From assembly GCA_030248225.1 (NCBI GenBank), contig JASANE010028274.1:1-64000 (forward strand): a DNA stretch of 64,000 nucleotides, given 5' to 3'. Both the position numbers and the translations under genes were made by a program. Within the stretch, counting starts at the first letter, position 1. Every line of letters starts with the position of its first letter. The notes beneath the pieces were generated by a model. That model did not search any database. It was given only the letters and a program-made list of their open reading frames with translations, and was not told the DNA's origin. Below are positions 23,780 to 35,369 of the stretch, one piece after another. The DNA comes from Trileptium ribeirensis (lineage: Eukaryota; Nematoda; Enoplea; Enoplida; Thoracostomopsidae).

Positions 23780-25456
23780 TATTGCATGTAAGGTATTAGA
23801 ACACATAATTAAAAATGTAATATTTAATTATTTAAAAACAAATGCCTTGATTCGAAGTCACCAGCATGGTTTTATATCTAAACGTTCCACTGTTATAAAT
23901 GATCTCTCAAGCATTACACCATGGTTTAAAAATCGGTCTTATCAAAAAATACTCACTGTTGTTACATTGACTTCGCTAAGGCCTTCGATTCTGTTAGTCA
24001 TCAAAAACTGATTTACAAAATTAGTAAGTATATACATATGTTATCGAAGGAAAACTGTTAGCCTGGATCAGTGCCTTTTTGAACAGTCAGACCCAAACAG
24101 CTATCATTGATACTGTTTCATCGCATGAGGGTCCCGTTAGTAGCAAGGTTCAGTACTTGGGCCACTACTATTTTTATTATACATAAATGATCTACCTGAT
24201 GTAATCTTGTCTTGTGAAATATCACTGTATGCAGATGATGCAAAAATCTTTTCTGACACAAGCAACAGTAATTTGAAGTCCGATTTATTACAAGCTGACC
24301 TTAATCGCATAATCGATTGGGCTGAAACATGGCAATTGTGAATTGCTCTTTAAAAATGTTGCATTACATTTTATCTTTGCTTTAGTTTCTAATACTCAAC
24401 CAACATACAGTTTTGGTAGCTATAATTTAGAATTAGTTAATACTGTTAACGACCTTGGTATTCTAATATCGTGAACTCAAAAGTTTTCAAATCATTGTTT
24501 ATCAATAGCTAAAAAAGGCCACCGATCAGTTTCTCATATTTTTCTTACCTTTAGGTGTCGTGATCGGAAATTTCTTCTTAACATGAATAAAACATTCGTA
24601 TGTCCTATTTTAGAGTATGCTTCTCCTGTCTGGTCCCCGAGGTTGCTGAAAGACATTGACACTTTTGAAGCGGTTCAAAAAGGGTTCACAAAACGAATTC
24701 CACACCTGTCAGGTTTATCATACCCTGAGACTTGTACAACTAAATTTAGATAGCCTGGAATATAGACGAATTTTCGATGACTTAACTAGGGGGTATAAAA
24801 GTTTTCATTCACATTTCGAAATTTATATTTCTGATTTTTTGATTATAGTGCTTATGTAGGTCCTAGATCCCATCCACTAAAACTAAAAGTACCATTTACT
24901 GCATTACAAACCGTAAAAGAAAGTTTCATCTTTAATCTTCCCCAATTATGGAACGATCTCCCAGCCAAAATAGTTACGCAAAGATCAGTATCTCAATTTA
25001 ACAACCACCTAAAGAAGCATGACATTTCCTGTTACCTGAAGGGTCGATATTTAAGGTGACCACCTGGTCCTTTATCGACCAATCAGATTTATATGATCTA
25101 TTTCTGTAACTGTTTGCATCAGAGAACCTAACCTAAAAATCAAATTTATTTATATATTTGTATACTTTATGTAATTTTATCAAATCAAATGCCATCAGGT
25201 CTTTGTTCTAATGTTTACTGCACTACAAACCATTTGCATGAAACGAATAATCGTTTACTGATTAAACTAAACCTAAATTAAGAATATTTGTGACTGTAGT
25301 ATTTGTGTATGTAAAATTTTGCGATTGTTTTGTAATCGGCAACCGAAGGGCTGTAGGCCTTGCTGCATCAGTGGGAGGCAAATGATGGATTTTCTGAGCT
25401 GACCTACTGAGCTGTCTGATGGTGTCGATAATAAACTGTTATCTATCTATCTATCA
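23780..25456 (+). pseudogene. Non-LTR retrotransposon RT relic with (ATCT)n tail
   Basis: The sequence is 5'-truncated and full of stops and frameshifts, but fragments in series read CKVLEHIIKNVI, IDFAKAFDSVSHQKL (RT motif A aspartate), LPDVILSCEISLYADDAKIF (motif C, ADD), CPILEYASPVW, then a C-terminal FNLPQLWNDLPAKIV near 24950. It ends after AATAAACTGTTATC in ATCT repeats (25441-25455), the microsatellite tail typical of CR1-like and related elements. It encodes no intact protein now. It once copied its own RNA at a nicked target. Confidence 0.8.
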
Positions 25457-26332
25457 GCGTTAAGGTTTAGGTTACGCTAGTCTTATTAAGCCTCCTTTGA
25501 GGTTGATGCAATCGCCCCCTGATGGATGACAACTGCACGATTAACTGAGTACCTGAGCCTAACTCCGTAGATCGACGCTTATACAGTCCTTATTTTTAGT
25601 CGATAGCCCCCGTATGACTGGCATACCGCATTAACTTCGGTGATTTGAGTTAGATTAGCTGATATTTTATTACAGCTCTTGTGAGTTGATAGAATCGCCC
25701 CCGGATGGCAGACAATAGCACGATTATTTAATTACCTGGACCCATTTCCTTAAAATTAGTCTAGTATATACTGCCGCTATACTAGTGCCCCAGCCCCCGG
25801 ATGGCTGACGAACTACGCTAATATAGGAACTGATTAGTAGCGGTCGACTACTATCCAGTTGTTCTTCCGGCCCCAGGATGGCTGGCCGATAGGTAATGAT
25901 TGGGAACGAGGACGGCTGGATGGGATTTACGAATCCGCGCCGCTTACTTTGTCCCGGGTTATTTTCAAGCAATTACCTCACTTCTAACTCCAGGGGGAGA
26001 GCTCGCTCGACACTAGGCCCATATTTTGAACTATTACAGACTAATACTATCTGATAAGTTATGACCACTACTAGTAATTATTTAGCCCAGGATTGTATTT
26101 GGAATTTGATATTAACAACATAGTTTATTACCGGTCAAGCCAGCCATATTACATAAAACTGTTATGCATTGTCCATACTCACACTGTTATTATATTACTA
26201 ATTAGAAGTTAAGATATATACATATTTGTGAAGCTCGACAACCAAGAGTCGATGTTCTTTCATCAAAATCACAGCTATAAGCCAAAAGTCATCATGAAGT
26301 CGAATATCTAAACTGTGCGCATTTATATAATA

Positions 26333-26369
26333 TAAAGTATAAGCGCAATTGTTTTACGCTTATACTTTA
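26333..26369. repeat. Perfect 13-bp-stem hairpin
   Basis: TAAAGTATAAGCG (26333-26345) is followed after an 11-base loop by its exact complement (26357-26369). It lies within the long LTR-like repeat and could be a cruciform or RNA hairpin. Confidence 0.6.
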
Positions 26370-27352
26370 AATCCCATTAGGTGAGCCATTAGATCTTGAA
26401 AACCCTAAAAGTCGGATCGAAGCTAAACAATTATGTTATATCTTTTTATGTTTAGGGACAGGGGTTGGATGGGGATTTTTCCTTATATCGGCTTTCGGAA
26501 TTAAAAAGGGGGCGGGATTCGTCACCGAAATAATGTGAGGTTCGAGGCGTAGCCAGTAGCATGCCGGTGGGACACTTGGTACGGCGCGCGTCCTTCTTTT
26601 TCGCGAGCGAGACTAGTGCCTTATATTTTGCAATCCGGCGTGATCCTTGCTCGGCTCTACGTGCTCGAGTTTCAGATAAACGGTCAACAGACACAGATAT
26701 AGAATCTTTATTACGAACCATAAAACGTTAGGCACTGATACGCCGTCTATCACATTTGGCACTGATTTTGATAACCGTATCCGAATACGTATTCTCCTCG
26801 GTGCTCAGCTCAAAAAGCCTCGGTACCGCTCTATCGTACCGTACTTTAGCTCACGCAGACTTCAAGCTACTTTTTCGATACCGTTATTCAAGCGCTCGAT
26901 ACCAAATTGACGGTACTTTCTTTAGTACCAGATTATTTTCAGCTCTCGGTTATACACCACAAGTTTTCTTGCACAGTATGACTCTATTTTTGCACAGCCT
27001 GACACCAAAATATATACTGCACAGTCTGACGTTCTACTTTCGTTGTGCACTTTAGCTACTACCGTAAAGTGGGGTGACTTTGATAATGCGGGTGAGTTTG
27101 ATCACACGTGATCAAAGTCACCCCAACTGGCGTTGTGTAATATGACGCACATATAATAATATTATATATACCATACTGTTTCTTTTTCGGGTTCGCAGAA
27201 GCAGTATATATTGACCTTCCTTGGAAAGTGGCCTCGTCAATGCGTCATTTCTTTAACTGGGTCACCAGGACACTAGTATGCTAATTCATCTGTAAAAGCA
27301 GTAGTGCCATGCAGTGGCTTTTGGATGATATTAAAATGTTTTCCAATACTGT

Positions 27353-28255
27353 TTCTTTTTTTATGACGAAACTAATGTCACTGACGATCCGAAAGCAAAG
27401 AAAGTGATGGTTAGACGGGGAGCCAGACGTGTGGAGCGTAAAATGGAACACTCTAAGCAAGCGATTAGTGTGATGTTTTCTGGCAACGCTGAAGGAGAGT
27501 TTCTACCGCCAATGGTGGTCTACAAAGCAGAGAATATGTATTCAAATTGGGCTGCTGGGGGACCAGTTGGGAGTGTTTATGAGAACACAAAGAGCGGGTG
27601 GTTCGATTCGCGAACATTTGAAGTTTGGTTCCAAAAAATTTTTATCGAGGCCGTCAAAGAAAACCCGGGTAAGAAGCTCTTAATCGGAGACAATCTCTCT
27701 TCTCATTTTTCCCTCGATGTTATCAGCAAATGTGTCGAAAACGACATCGTTTTTGTGACCCTCCCCCCGAACTCTACGCATCTATGTCAACCTTTAGACG
27801 CCGCAGTCTACGGCCCACTCAAGAAAGCATGGTCCGACATTCTAACCGCATGGCGAAAAGAAACACGATCAAAAGGGACGTTACCGAAAACACAATTTCC
27901 TGGATTGTTGCAACGGCTTTGCCATCGTTTGAAACCTGAGAACCTCATTAACGGGTTTCGTGCTACTGGAATTGTTCCATTGGATCGGCAACAGGTGCTT
28001 AAACGGCTATCGGGAGCGAACAAAGATCCTGGTGGGCCTGAAACATCGCAAAGATTGAGCGACTCTGTCGTTAATATGCTGAAGGACAGTTGTGGAGCAA
28101 GGCCGGAGGAGGGCGGGGAAAGAAACTTGTTCCGGGTAAGCGTATCGTTGCGTTACCGCAGCCCAAGAGTGACTCGAAGACGAAAAAACGCAAGGCTGAG
28201 ATGGAAATTGAGGAGGAGGAGGAGGATGAGTGGATTTGTGGCGAATGCTCGGTAG
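27353..28255 (+). pseudogene. Pogo-type DDE transposase, catalytic domain
   Basis: The frame is open before the first ATG (27404) and already reads YDETNVTDDPKAKKV, giving the first catalytic aspartate at 27365. Then come IGDNLSSHFS (second Asp) and PPNSTHLCQPLDAAVYGPLK (third Asp), the latter two 35 residues apart as in pogo/jerky-like D35D transposases. The usual N-terminal psq/CENP-B DNA-binding domain is absent: the 220 bases between the left terminus and this frame hold no match. At about 28085 the conserved frame shifts by one base into the PHD-encoding frame, so the last ~55 codons of this ORF are out of frame. Confidence 0.85.
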
Positions 28256-28395
28256 AGTGGGAGCGGGATGGTGACGATAGATGGATTGTCTGTGACAATT
28301 GTAACGAGCCATTCCATTTGCAGTGTTCGGGCGTTGATTATGACACAAGTAAATACTATGATGTCGATATTGAAAATATGGATTTCTTATGTTAG
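28087..28395 (+). pseudogene. C-terminal PHD finger of the pogo-type transposase
   Basis: After a basic linker (KLVPGKR, KTKKRKAEME) and an acidic run, the frame reads EWICGECSVEW, WIVCDNCNEPFHLQC and ends MDFLC: a C4HC3 PHD zinc finger. PHD fingers often read histone tails, and some invertebrate pogo/jerky-like transposases carry one at the C-terminus. The final Cys pair is split by an in-frame TAG (28393-28395), with Leu-Cys following it, so the finger is incomplete. It is separated from the catalytic domain by a one-base frameshift. Confidence 0.75.
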
Positions 28396-29514
28396 CTTTG
28401 TGCGTAGACAGGCGCCGTTAGTGTTAGTGTTGTGTTTGTTTCGTGGCTAATTTGTTGGAACTCTTTTTTTAAACAATGAAAGTGATCAATGTCACCCGCA
28501 ATTTGTGTTGCTTTGATCAATAGAACATTTTGGTCGGCTGATCAAAGTCACCCCAAAGTAAGGGGTGACTTTGATCAAACTTTGCCTTTTAAAAAACACG
28601 TTATGGTTCCAGCACGTTTAGTATCTAATGTCAGTTACTGAGGACCTAACGTGTCATGATAGGAGTGGATGTGGTCATATTAGCTAGCCTCCGGCCGATA
28701 TATGCATGGGAAAAGCCAAAAATTGATCAATTTCACCCACCTTACGGTACTTTTCGGTATTCTCGACGATCCCTAGCTAGTATTTTGGTTCTTAGGTTAA
28801 GCTAAAGCTACTGAGTATTTGGCCTAGTCCTTATCCCTAAGTTATGAGCGCTATTGTTTAAGGGTTGCACTTCAGCGATAGTGATTAGGGTTTAACTTTA
28901 TATATCTGTTACGTTACTAACCTTATGGTTTTAACACAACACACTTCCGGACGGCGAGTGCACCACGCAATTGTGTAATTACCTCAACCTAGGCCTTAGA
29001 TTTACGCTAGTAGCGCCAGTTATTTCACACAGGCCGACACCGGATGGCTGTCAGACCACGTTATTAAAACTGTACAGAAAGGGTCGACTTCTATGCAGTT
29101 GAAGTTTGCTCAGCGTATGCCCCCGGACGGATGACGATACTGGTATTTAGGTAAGTGCTCAAGTTATTGGTCGTCCGAACCAGTCCCCTTACTCACCCGG
29201 TCTTCTTACGAATAATGCTTCCACGCCGACAACGCAGGACAGCCGCCAGACGACGCAGTTGCACTACTAGTATTTTCGAGTCCCACCTGCACTCCCATCC
29301 GGGTTATAACTCACTCGACTCCACGGGACCGACATTTTTAAGCTATTACTAGACCTAGTACATTTCTATTAACTACTGCTCCTATTAGACTTATGGCCAC
29401 TTCTATCGAATTTATATGGAACTTTCTTCTCTCTATTCTAGAGATCACGTAACAGGCCACGCATTCTTCGCGCTTCTAAAACAAAACCTGCTATTCTGTA
29501 AAATCAAAACCAAC

Positions 29515-29640
29515 AGGAATCCGAGTATAGGCGTTTCTTTACAATTCAATAAGCAATCAAGGCCCGAGTATAGGTGCCTTTCCACAGATATAAACGAAGT
29601 AAGCGAAGGACCGAGTCTAGGTTCCTTCCGATAATATCAA
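29515..29640 (-). repeat. Short tandem repeats of GAGTATAGG type
   Basis: Three to four ~35-45-bp units share CCGAGTATAGGCGTTTC or close variants. The same repeats, more numerous, lie at 37900-38240. Confidence 0.7.
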
Positions 29641-30236
29641 CACCGTAGAACCGGGACGCAATTCTTTGCGTATAACTGCTCTCCAGTATTCAAATATCGT
29701 ATAAATACTCCGAAAGCAAGACCAATCAAGCCACCAATACGCTTATTCGGACTGACACGTAAATCAATACCACTCTAATAAGGCCGCTTTGATGACGTAA
29801 ATTAAAACAAATCCCTTAGCTAGGTAATCAGTTTCGAGTAAAACGAAAACAATTGAAATAATACATCAGACTGGAAAACACAACTGTGTGCGTCTGAACT
29901 CCACAAGATCGAAATAAGACTGAAATTTAAAACAAAAACCGAACTATATATTAGCTAGTAAGTAAAATGAATGATTTTATGCAAATTAGGAAAAAGGAAA
30001 AGAAAGTAAGTTTTAAAATTTTAGGATTTTGTAAAACTTGAAATTCGGGGGAAACATATAATAAATGATTTAGGGAAAAAGCAAGAAAAATTGGAATTTT
30101 GCCCGGGAACCCATGGGTAGCCTACGGGACCCGACAATTTACACTGTATACTCCAAGCACTGAAAAACACACCCCGATGAAATAAATTCCGTAAAAATTG
30201 AAATTAGGGAAATTAGTGGGATAGAGGTGTAACGCC

Positions 30237-31769
30237 ATGCATTGCACTGTCGATTTCTCCCCTTTGCTAGTATGCAACACACTTGCTTGTCTCAAAAGTC
30301 AGTCGTCGCCTGGTCCTGACGGCATACCAAACACAATTCTGTCCAAGTGTTCCATCGCTCTGTCGATCCCACTCGCCTCTCTATTCCGCAAATCCTTCCA
30401 AACCGCCTCGCTTCCCTCTGACTGGATGGTCGCAAACGTCGTCCCGATATTTAAGAAGGGCGCAAAGCTGGATCCCGGCAACTATCGGTCTATCAGTTTG
30501 ACGTCGTCGTGTTGCAAAGCCATGGAATCTGTCGTCAAATCGGCTATCATGAAGTTCGCATCGACCCATGAGCTCTTTAGTACAACACAGTTAGGATTCC
30601 GCAGCAACCGATCCACAACGCTTCAACAAGTCGACTATCTCGAAACTATTACCTCCTACATCGACACCAAGAGCTGCGCTGATAGCATACTTCTGGACCT
30701 AAGAAAAGCTTTCGATGTGGTTCCGCACCAGCGGCTCTTGGCCAAACTCAGTAGCCATGGTATCTGCAGTACGCTCTATCGATGGATCAATGCCTTCCTA
30801 TCCGATCGCAGCCAAACAGTTGTCGTCTCCGGAGCATCTTCGCTTCCGGCACGAGTGCTCAGTGGAGTTACTCAGGGTTCAGTTCTAGGGCGACGCTATT
30901 TTTGTTCCACATGAATGACCTGGCTGACAATATCAAATGTCATATCTGGTCTTTTGCCGATGATACGTGTCTTCTGAACCGCATTAGTCAGTCCGATCCC
31001 GCAAACGATCACGCTGCTCTCCAGTTTGACCTACACACAGGACTTAATTGGTCACAGGACTCGCAGATGTCTTTTTCCGTCCCCAAATGCGCTGTTATAC
31101 ACTTTGGCCCCAACAACCCGGACTATCCATATGACCTTGGCGGCGAAATTATTCCATCTAGCGACTGCGAGCAGTATCTTGGCTACATGCTTTCATCATC
31201 CTTAAAATCGTCGGTTCACTGCCGCAAAATCGCGTCACAGGCTCATCGCGTCGTCTCTCTGCTCTCGCGCGTTTTTGGTCTACTCGACATAAGGTCATTC
31301 TTACAACTTTACCGATCTCTAGTCAGGCCCAAGCTTGAATATGCTTGCCAGGCATGGTCGCCATACCTCCGAGGGGATGTAAACTTGCTCGAAAATGTTC
31401 AGCGTCGGGCAACCCGGCTGGCCAGAGGCATCGGGCATCTCGGTTACCCGGACCGTCTCCGTTACCTGTCACTACAAACCCTGGAAACGCGCCGTTTCCG
31501 AGCCGACCTCATCCTCACGTTCCAAATCGTGCGGGGGTTTGTGGACTATGATTATCGTCACTTGTTTACCCTCGCCGAAGAAAATAATTTGCGTGTGCAT
31601 TCGCTCAAAATCATCAAGCCGCGGGCCCGTGAATGCTCTTCTTCACAGCGTCGCTCTTCGCGTCGTCCGGCCCTGGAACGCGCTCCTACAAAATGTGGTC
31701 GTCGACGCCCTATCTGTTGAGACATTTAAGCGGCTCCTCCATGTCTCAGGGACACTGACCGAGCTTTGA
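30237..31769 (+). pseudogene. Non-LTR retrotransposon reverse transcriptase, frameshifted twice
   Basis: Three frames (30237-30896, 30897-31620, 31620-31769) together give a Jockey/CR1-group RT. Landmarks: SSPGPDGIPNTIL, VVPIFKKGAKLDPGNYRSIS, TQLGFRSNRSTT, LLDLRKAFDVVPH (motif A Asp), SGVTQGSVLG, then after a frameshift HMNDLADNI, FADDTCLL (motif C), FGPNNP, then the C-terminal RPKLEYACQAWSPYL and ENVQRRATRLARG. The last frame ends VVRPWNALLQNVVVDALSVE. The first break lies at SVLG about 30893, the second near 31620. The endonuclease half is absent upstream, so the copy is 5'-truncated, as is usual for these elements. Confidence 0.9.
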
Positions 31770-31919
31770 CATTTGCGCTGCCTGCTCGTCCGTTAGTCTT
31801 TTCAGTCCAACGTCATCTGTGCCGGGGTCGATTGGGGACGAAATACTGGTTGGTCGTGGAACTTCATCAACGACTTTGCTCACAGCACTGACATTCTTCG
31901 TTCGCGATCCTGGTTAGAA

Positions 31920-32050
31920 TTAAGGGTGGTATATTAAATACTTTGCCGAAAAACATAAATTTTTGTTTTGGGTTGGGATTTTGAGTTATTTTAGGGGGAT
32001 TGGGTGGGTCTGTGAATTGGAATTCCTTGCGCAGCCTACTAGACCCCGAC
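31920..32050 (-). repeat. TGTCGGGG-type element terminus
   Basis: On the minus strand it starts GTGTCGGGGTCTAGTAGGCT and includes CACCCAATCCCCCTAAAATA, matching the block at 22785 over about 120 bases. Confidence 0.6.
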
Positions 32051-32399
32051 ACCCGCTAAGGTAAACAGCGAAGGTAAGCTGTCAACATATAAAAGGTAGC
32101 GAAGTAACGAAATGTTAGCCGATATGGTAGTTAGTAGGAGAAAATTATAAAAAGTTTATCACTAATTTAAATCAAAGCACAAGGGAAGAAAACCCCAGTA
32201 AAGGAGTCAAAGGATAAGCCGCCGAACATTATGAGGTCTCGTCGAGTTAACTTATAATATGCGATAACAACCTTCGTTGGAGCATCGTTTGAACAACGAA
32301 CCTGGCTGTTAACAGCCAACGATTGAACCATTTGCGCCACCTGAATCAGCGAATTTCCGACTACCGACCATCCCATTTACTGCGTCAATAATCGATAGC

Positions 32400-33260
32400 T
32401 GTACGTCGCCATATTGTCCCACAGCACTGTCTGAGCGGATCTGGCTCATATGTATGAAGCTTCAGCGCCATTGCACAACGAGGCAAACTCAGCAGCGATT
32501 TTTGACAACACTACCAAGAACAGGTGCTACTGATATTGGGGAACATCTGTACATGACGAGGTTGCCAACTGCAAATAAAGTCACGGGCGCCAGAATTGAA
32601 AGATCAACTGGTGTGTTTACGTAACCGAAGTCCGGCTAAAGCCACTTCTCGAAAAGTTGATGTGGCCAATTATTCTGGAAAAGTTTGCGTTCTCAGAGTG
32701 CGACCGTATTTTGGCCCCACGGGAGACTAGCGACTGTTCAAAGGCTATACGGCTCCTTATTGGAACGTAGGAAACACCATTCAGCAACTAGAACGAGGAG
32801 ACACCAGGCCGATGCTACAACTTTATGGGCACCTACTGGAATCAATGCTGGAATCGAATTATTCCTGTTACGCGCTACGCACACATGCCATTATTCTGGG
32901 CGAAGCGTTAGCGCTGCCCGTGTTGGAAATAGCTTGTGAAGCATGTGGATGGATTGCGGTCGGCCAGAAGTTGCGCTGGCTATACTCGTTCAGCTAGCCA
33001 ACTATAACGTCCAAATCCAAGTGTGTCATCATTTTGTGGCCACATATACTCTCTGGAGCAGTTACACGCGACCAAGCAGAATGCAGCTGTTAAAAAATCA
33101 AACGCTAACTGCGCGTATTGTCGAGACGCATGTCACCGAGAGCGCAGATATTGATTGCCCCGCCAACGCTAAGGCGGATCGCGACAAATAAAAATGCAAC
33201 GTCTTGGATTGTTGGGCTCAAACTGGTCCTCGATAGTTTCCGACCCACGACACGCTCTAT
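32400..33260 (+). pseudogene. Decayed gag-like relic
   Basis: Composition suggests former coding sequence. Around 33020-33165 one frame reads FCGHIYSLEQLHATKQ and then NCAYCRDACHRERRY, which resembles two degenerate zinc knuckles in the same arrangement as in the gag at 63.4-63.7 kb. Stops and shifts break it throughout. I give this low weight. Confidence 0.3.
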
Positions 33261-34570
33261 AACGTGCGGTTCCTGACTCGGCCGATTGCGCTCAACGCTG
33301 TTGAAACGCAGGAACAGAACTAACCGAATATAGAGTTGCGCGAACGACGACAGTTCAAAGAGCCGACGGTTTCAGACTACTGACATTGAAATTTTTGTTA
33401 CTGTGTGACACAATGCCGAATGCCGCATGTCTGCTACGGGTGAAACTTATGTACGGAAGCCACTGAGCTATATGGAAGCTGTTGCTCGGTTGCTTACAGA
33501 ACCTCACAACGTTATCGAATAACAGCACACGCTCAAACGTACGACATACGACAAACTGTTAAACACAACGACTCGCCTTTGTGCGTAAGGTAAATTTGGA
33601 CTTAGTCGGCATGAAAGGATTATGTAAACCCAAAATTTAACTTCAACAATTTGCAATATTGAATCCAAATAACGAGCAGACGCCGGTAGAGCTTGGTTTT
33701 AGTACGTAATTTCCCCCCCCCTCCCGCCGTGGGGGGCCTCTACCCCCCGGCATGACCGACCGCCGACATGTATGGGTTAGACTAATAATAAAATAATGTC
33801 TTTTCTACTTTCCGTGATTAGGCATTCGAAGACCGAAGGCAGGAAGTATTACTCAAACTAATAAAAAAGGGCGACGATGTTACCTCTAAAATTCAGCGAT
33901 CGGACCTTCTAGACGGCCTAGCGTCAACGGATAAGTGCTTAGGATGCCTCTTCGTGGCGCATTTCTTTTTCAACACACAAAAGAGAATCAAAATATTTTA
34001 AATTTCCCGATTTTTGGAGCTCTTTACCACCACTGGTCACTCTACAATCTATATTACCCAAACCTATAACCACGAGCGCCCACGGCGCCTGAACTCTCAA
34101 ATATTTTTAAATGTCGCAGCAATTTACACTTTATCAACGATTTTTATTTCAAATTAATGATTTGAATGTATGTGTAATTGTTTAGCTAGTGCGGGAATCC
34201 TGTTTTTATTTCTTTTTCACAAAATCGCTTATTATAGGTCTGGGTTTTTAATTTCTAAAATCTTAAAATTTTAAAATTTTTATCTCCTTTTCTTTATGTA
34301 ATTTGCATAAATCCGTTCGTTTTATTTATTAGTTATGTACAGTTGTTTGTGTTTTTGTTCATTAAGTTCAGTCTTAGTTCCGAATCTCAGACAGCAGGGT
34401 TTCTAAAAGAATGCGAAGTACAGCCTTCTTCTTGTTACTTTTATGTGTTATGTGATCGGTTACGTTGCTAATGCTTTTTACTTCCGTCTTTGTTGCAGTT
34501 TTCCGCCCCGGGTTTTACCTTTGAGATCGACCCCCCCCTTTTTCCACCGCCACAAATCCCACCGAAAGGG
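33261..34570. other. No gene recognised
   Basis: Mixed decayed sequence to about 33700, then a C- and G-rich inverted stretch (33711-33760), then AT-rich DNA. Nothing coding is supported. Confidence 0.5.
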
Positions 34571-34573
34571 CCC

Positions 34574-34612
34574 ACCCCCCCCCCCCCCCCGGACAAAACA
34601 CCCCCCCCCCCC
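34574..34612 (+). repeat. Poly-C low-complexity tract
   Basis: Two runs of C (about 16 and 12) flank GGACAAAACA. The open frames across it on both strands are by-products of the homopolymer. Confidence 0.9.
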
Positions 34613-35083
34613 AGGGAAAACAGGGGAAACGGTGAAAACTGATATTTTTACAGGGAAAACAGGGAAAAACGGAATTTTGTCATTTTGCAACAGGGAAAAA
34701 GTTGTGAATTCTAAAATTAAATTTAAATAGCATTTTTGGGAGAAATTCACGGTTTAACTCGGTTTCATTTTTTGTTGTTTTAGGTTATATTTATCCCTCG
34801 AACCGGTCTTAACACGGCTTTTGCATCTCTTAACATCAAAATGATAATTAAATAACTTTAACATTATATTTTAAACACATATTTTAAATATTTAATTCGC
34901 GCGGAATTTTCGGGAATTTGAATTAAATGTGAATTTGGCTCAGGAAGCGGCTGCCTCGGGTGTACCGGGTGCTTCTATAGTGGTTTCTCATAGTCGCAAA
35001 CCCCGATTTAATCTCAGTTTGAAACATTCATTTTGGGCTCTGGAGACAGGGAAAATGGTACCCCGAATTCCGCGGGAACCCTG
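34612..35083. mobile_element. Possible CAGGG...CCCTG hAT-like element
   Basis: It starts CAGGGAAAACAGGGGAAACG and ends CGCGGGAACCCTG. Internal CAGGGAAAA repeats lie near both ends. The left flank is poly-C and no target duplication can be seen. Confidence 0.3.
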
Positions 35084-35369
35084 ATTCGGGTTTCCTTTTG
35101 GATTTCACGGAGCAGTTGCCTCATTGGAACATGCAATGGATGCGTGGATTGTGACACAATTTCATGTACTAGAATGAGGAAAGGCCTAGCTTAAGGAAAG
35201 AGCAGTGACTGGCCACACAAATAAGTATATAATCCTATTTCTCTATTACTTTACTCAGTAATATTATTTTTTCTCATAAATTCGGTAGGAGTGGCTATAA
35301 GTTTAATAGTGGCGGTAGTTCGTAACAACGTATTAGATATAGCAATACTTAAAAACTTTCGGCCCCCTT

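Larger units (their letters stand above)
27062..28747 (+). mobile_element. Pogo/CENP-B-type DNA transposon, 1.69 kb
   Basis: The termini are CCGTAAAGTGGGGTGAC and GTGGGTGAAA-type inverse ending CACCTTACGG, flanked directly by TA on both sides (27060-27061, 28748-28749), the target duplication of Tc1/mariner-pogo elements. Subterminal copies of GATCAAAGTCACCCC occur in both orientations (27099-27125, 28540-28580). It interrupts the long LTR-like repeat, so it arrived later. The transposase inside is incomplete and frameshifted. Confidence 0.85.
25480..30135 (-). mobile_element. Long LTR-like repeat of a Ty3-type family, split by a pogo element
   Basis: Read on the minus strand, it starts TGTCGGGTCCCGTAGGCTAC (30135) and has, in order: an AT-rich zone, short repeats of the type CCGAGTATAGGCGTTTC (29515-29640), a GGTCGTCCGAACCAGTCCCC block (29165), a zone of diverged repeats around GGATGGCTGAC (28925-29150 and again 25480-25975), and a conserved block at 26450-26720. 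The same order is seen at 36575-38860. The parent internal region resembles the elements at 39-50.7 kb. The 89-codon frame at 26452-26721 lies in the conserved block and is not recognised as a gene. Confidence 0.55.

Noticed and set aside
34443..34750. Proline- and glycine-rich frames on both strands
   Set aside because: They are produced by poly-C tracts at 34574-34612 and have no coding support.
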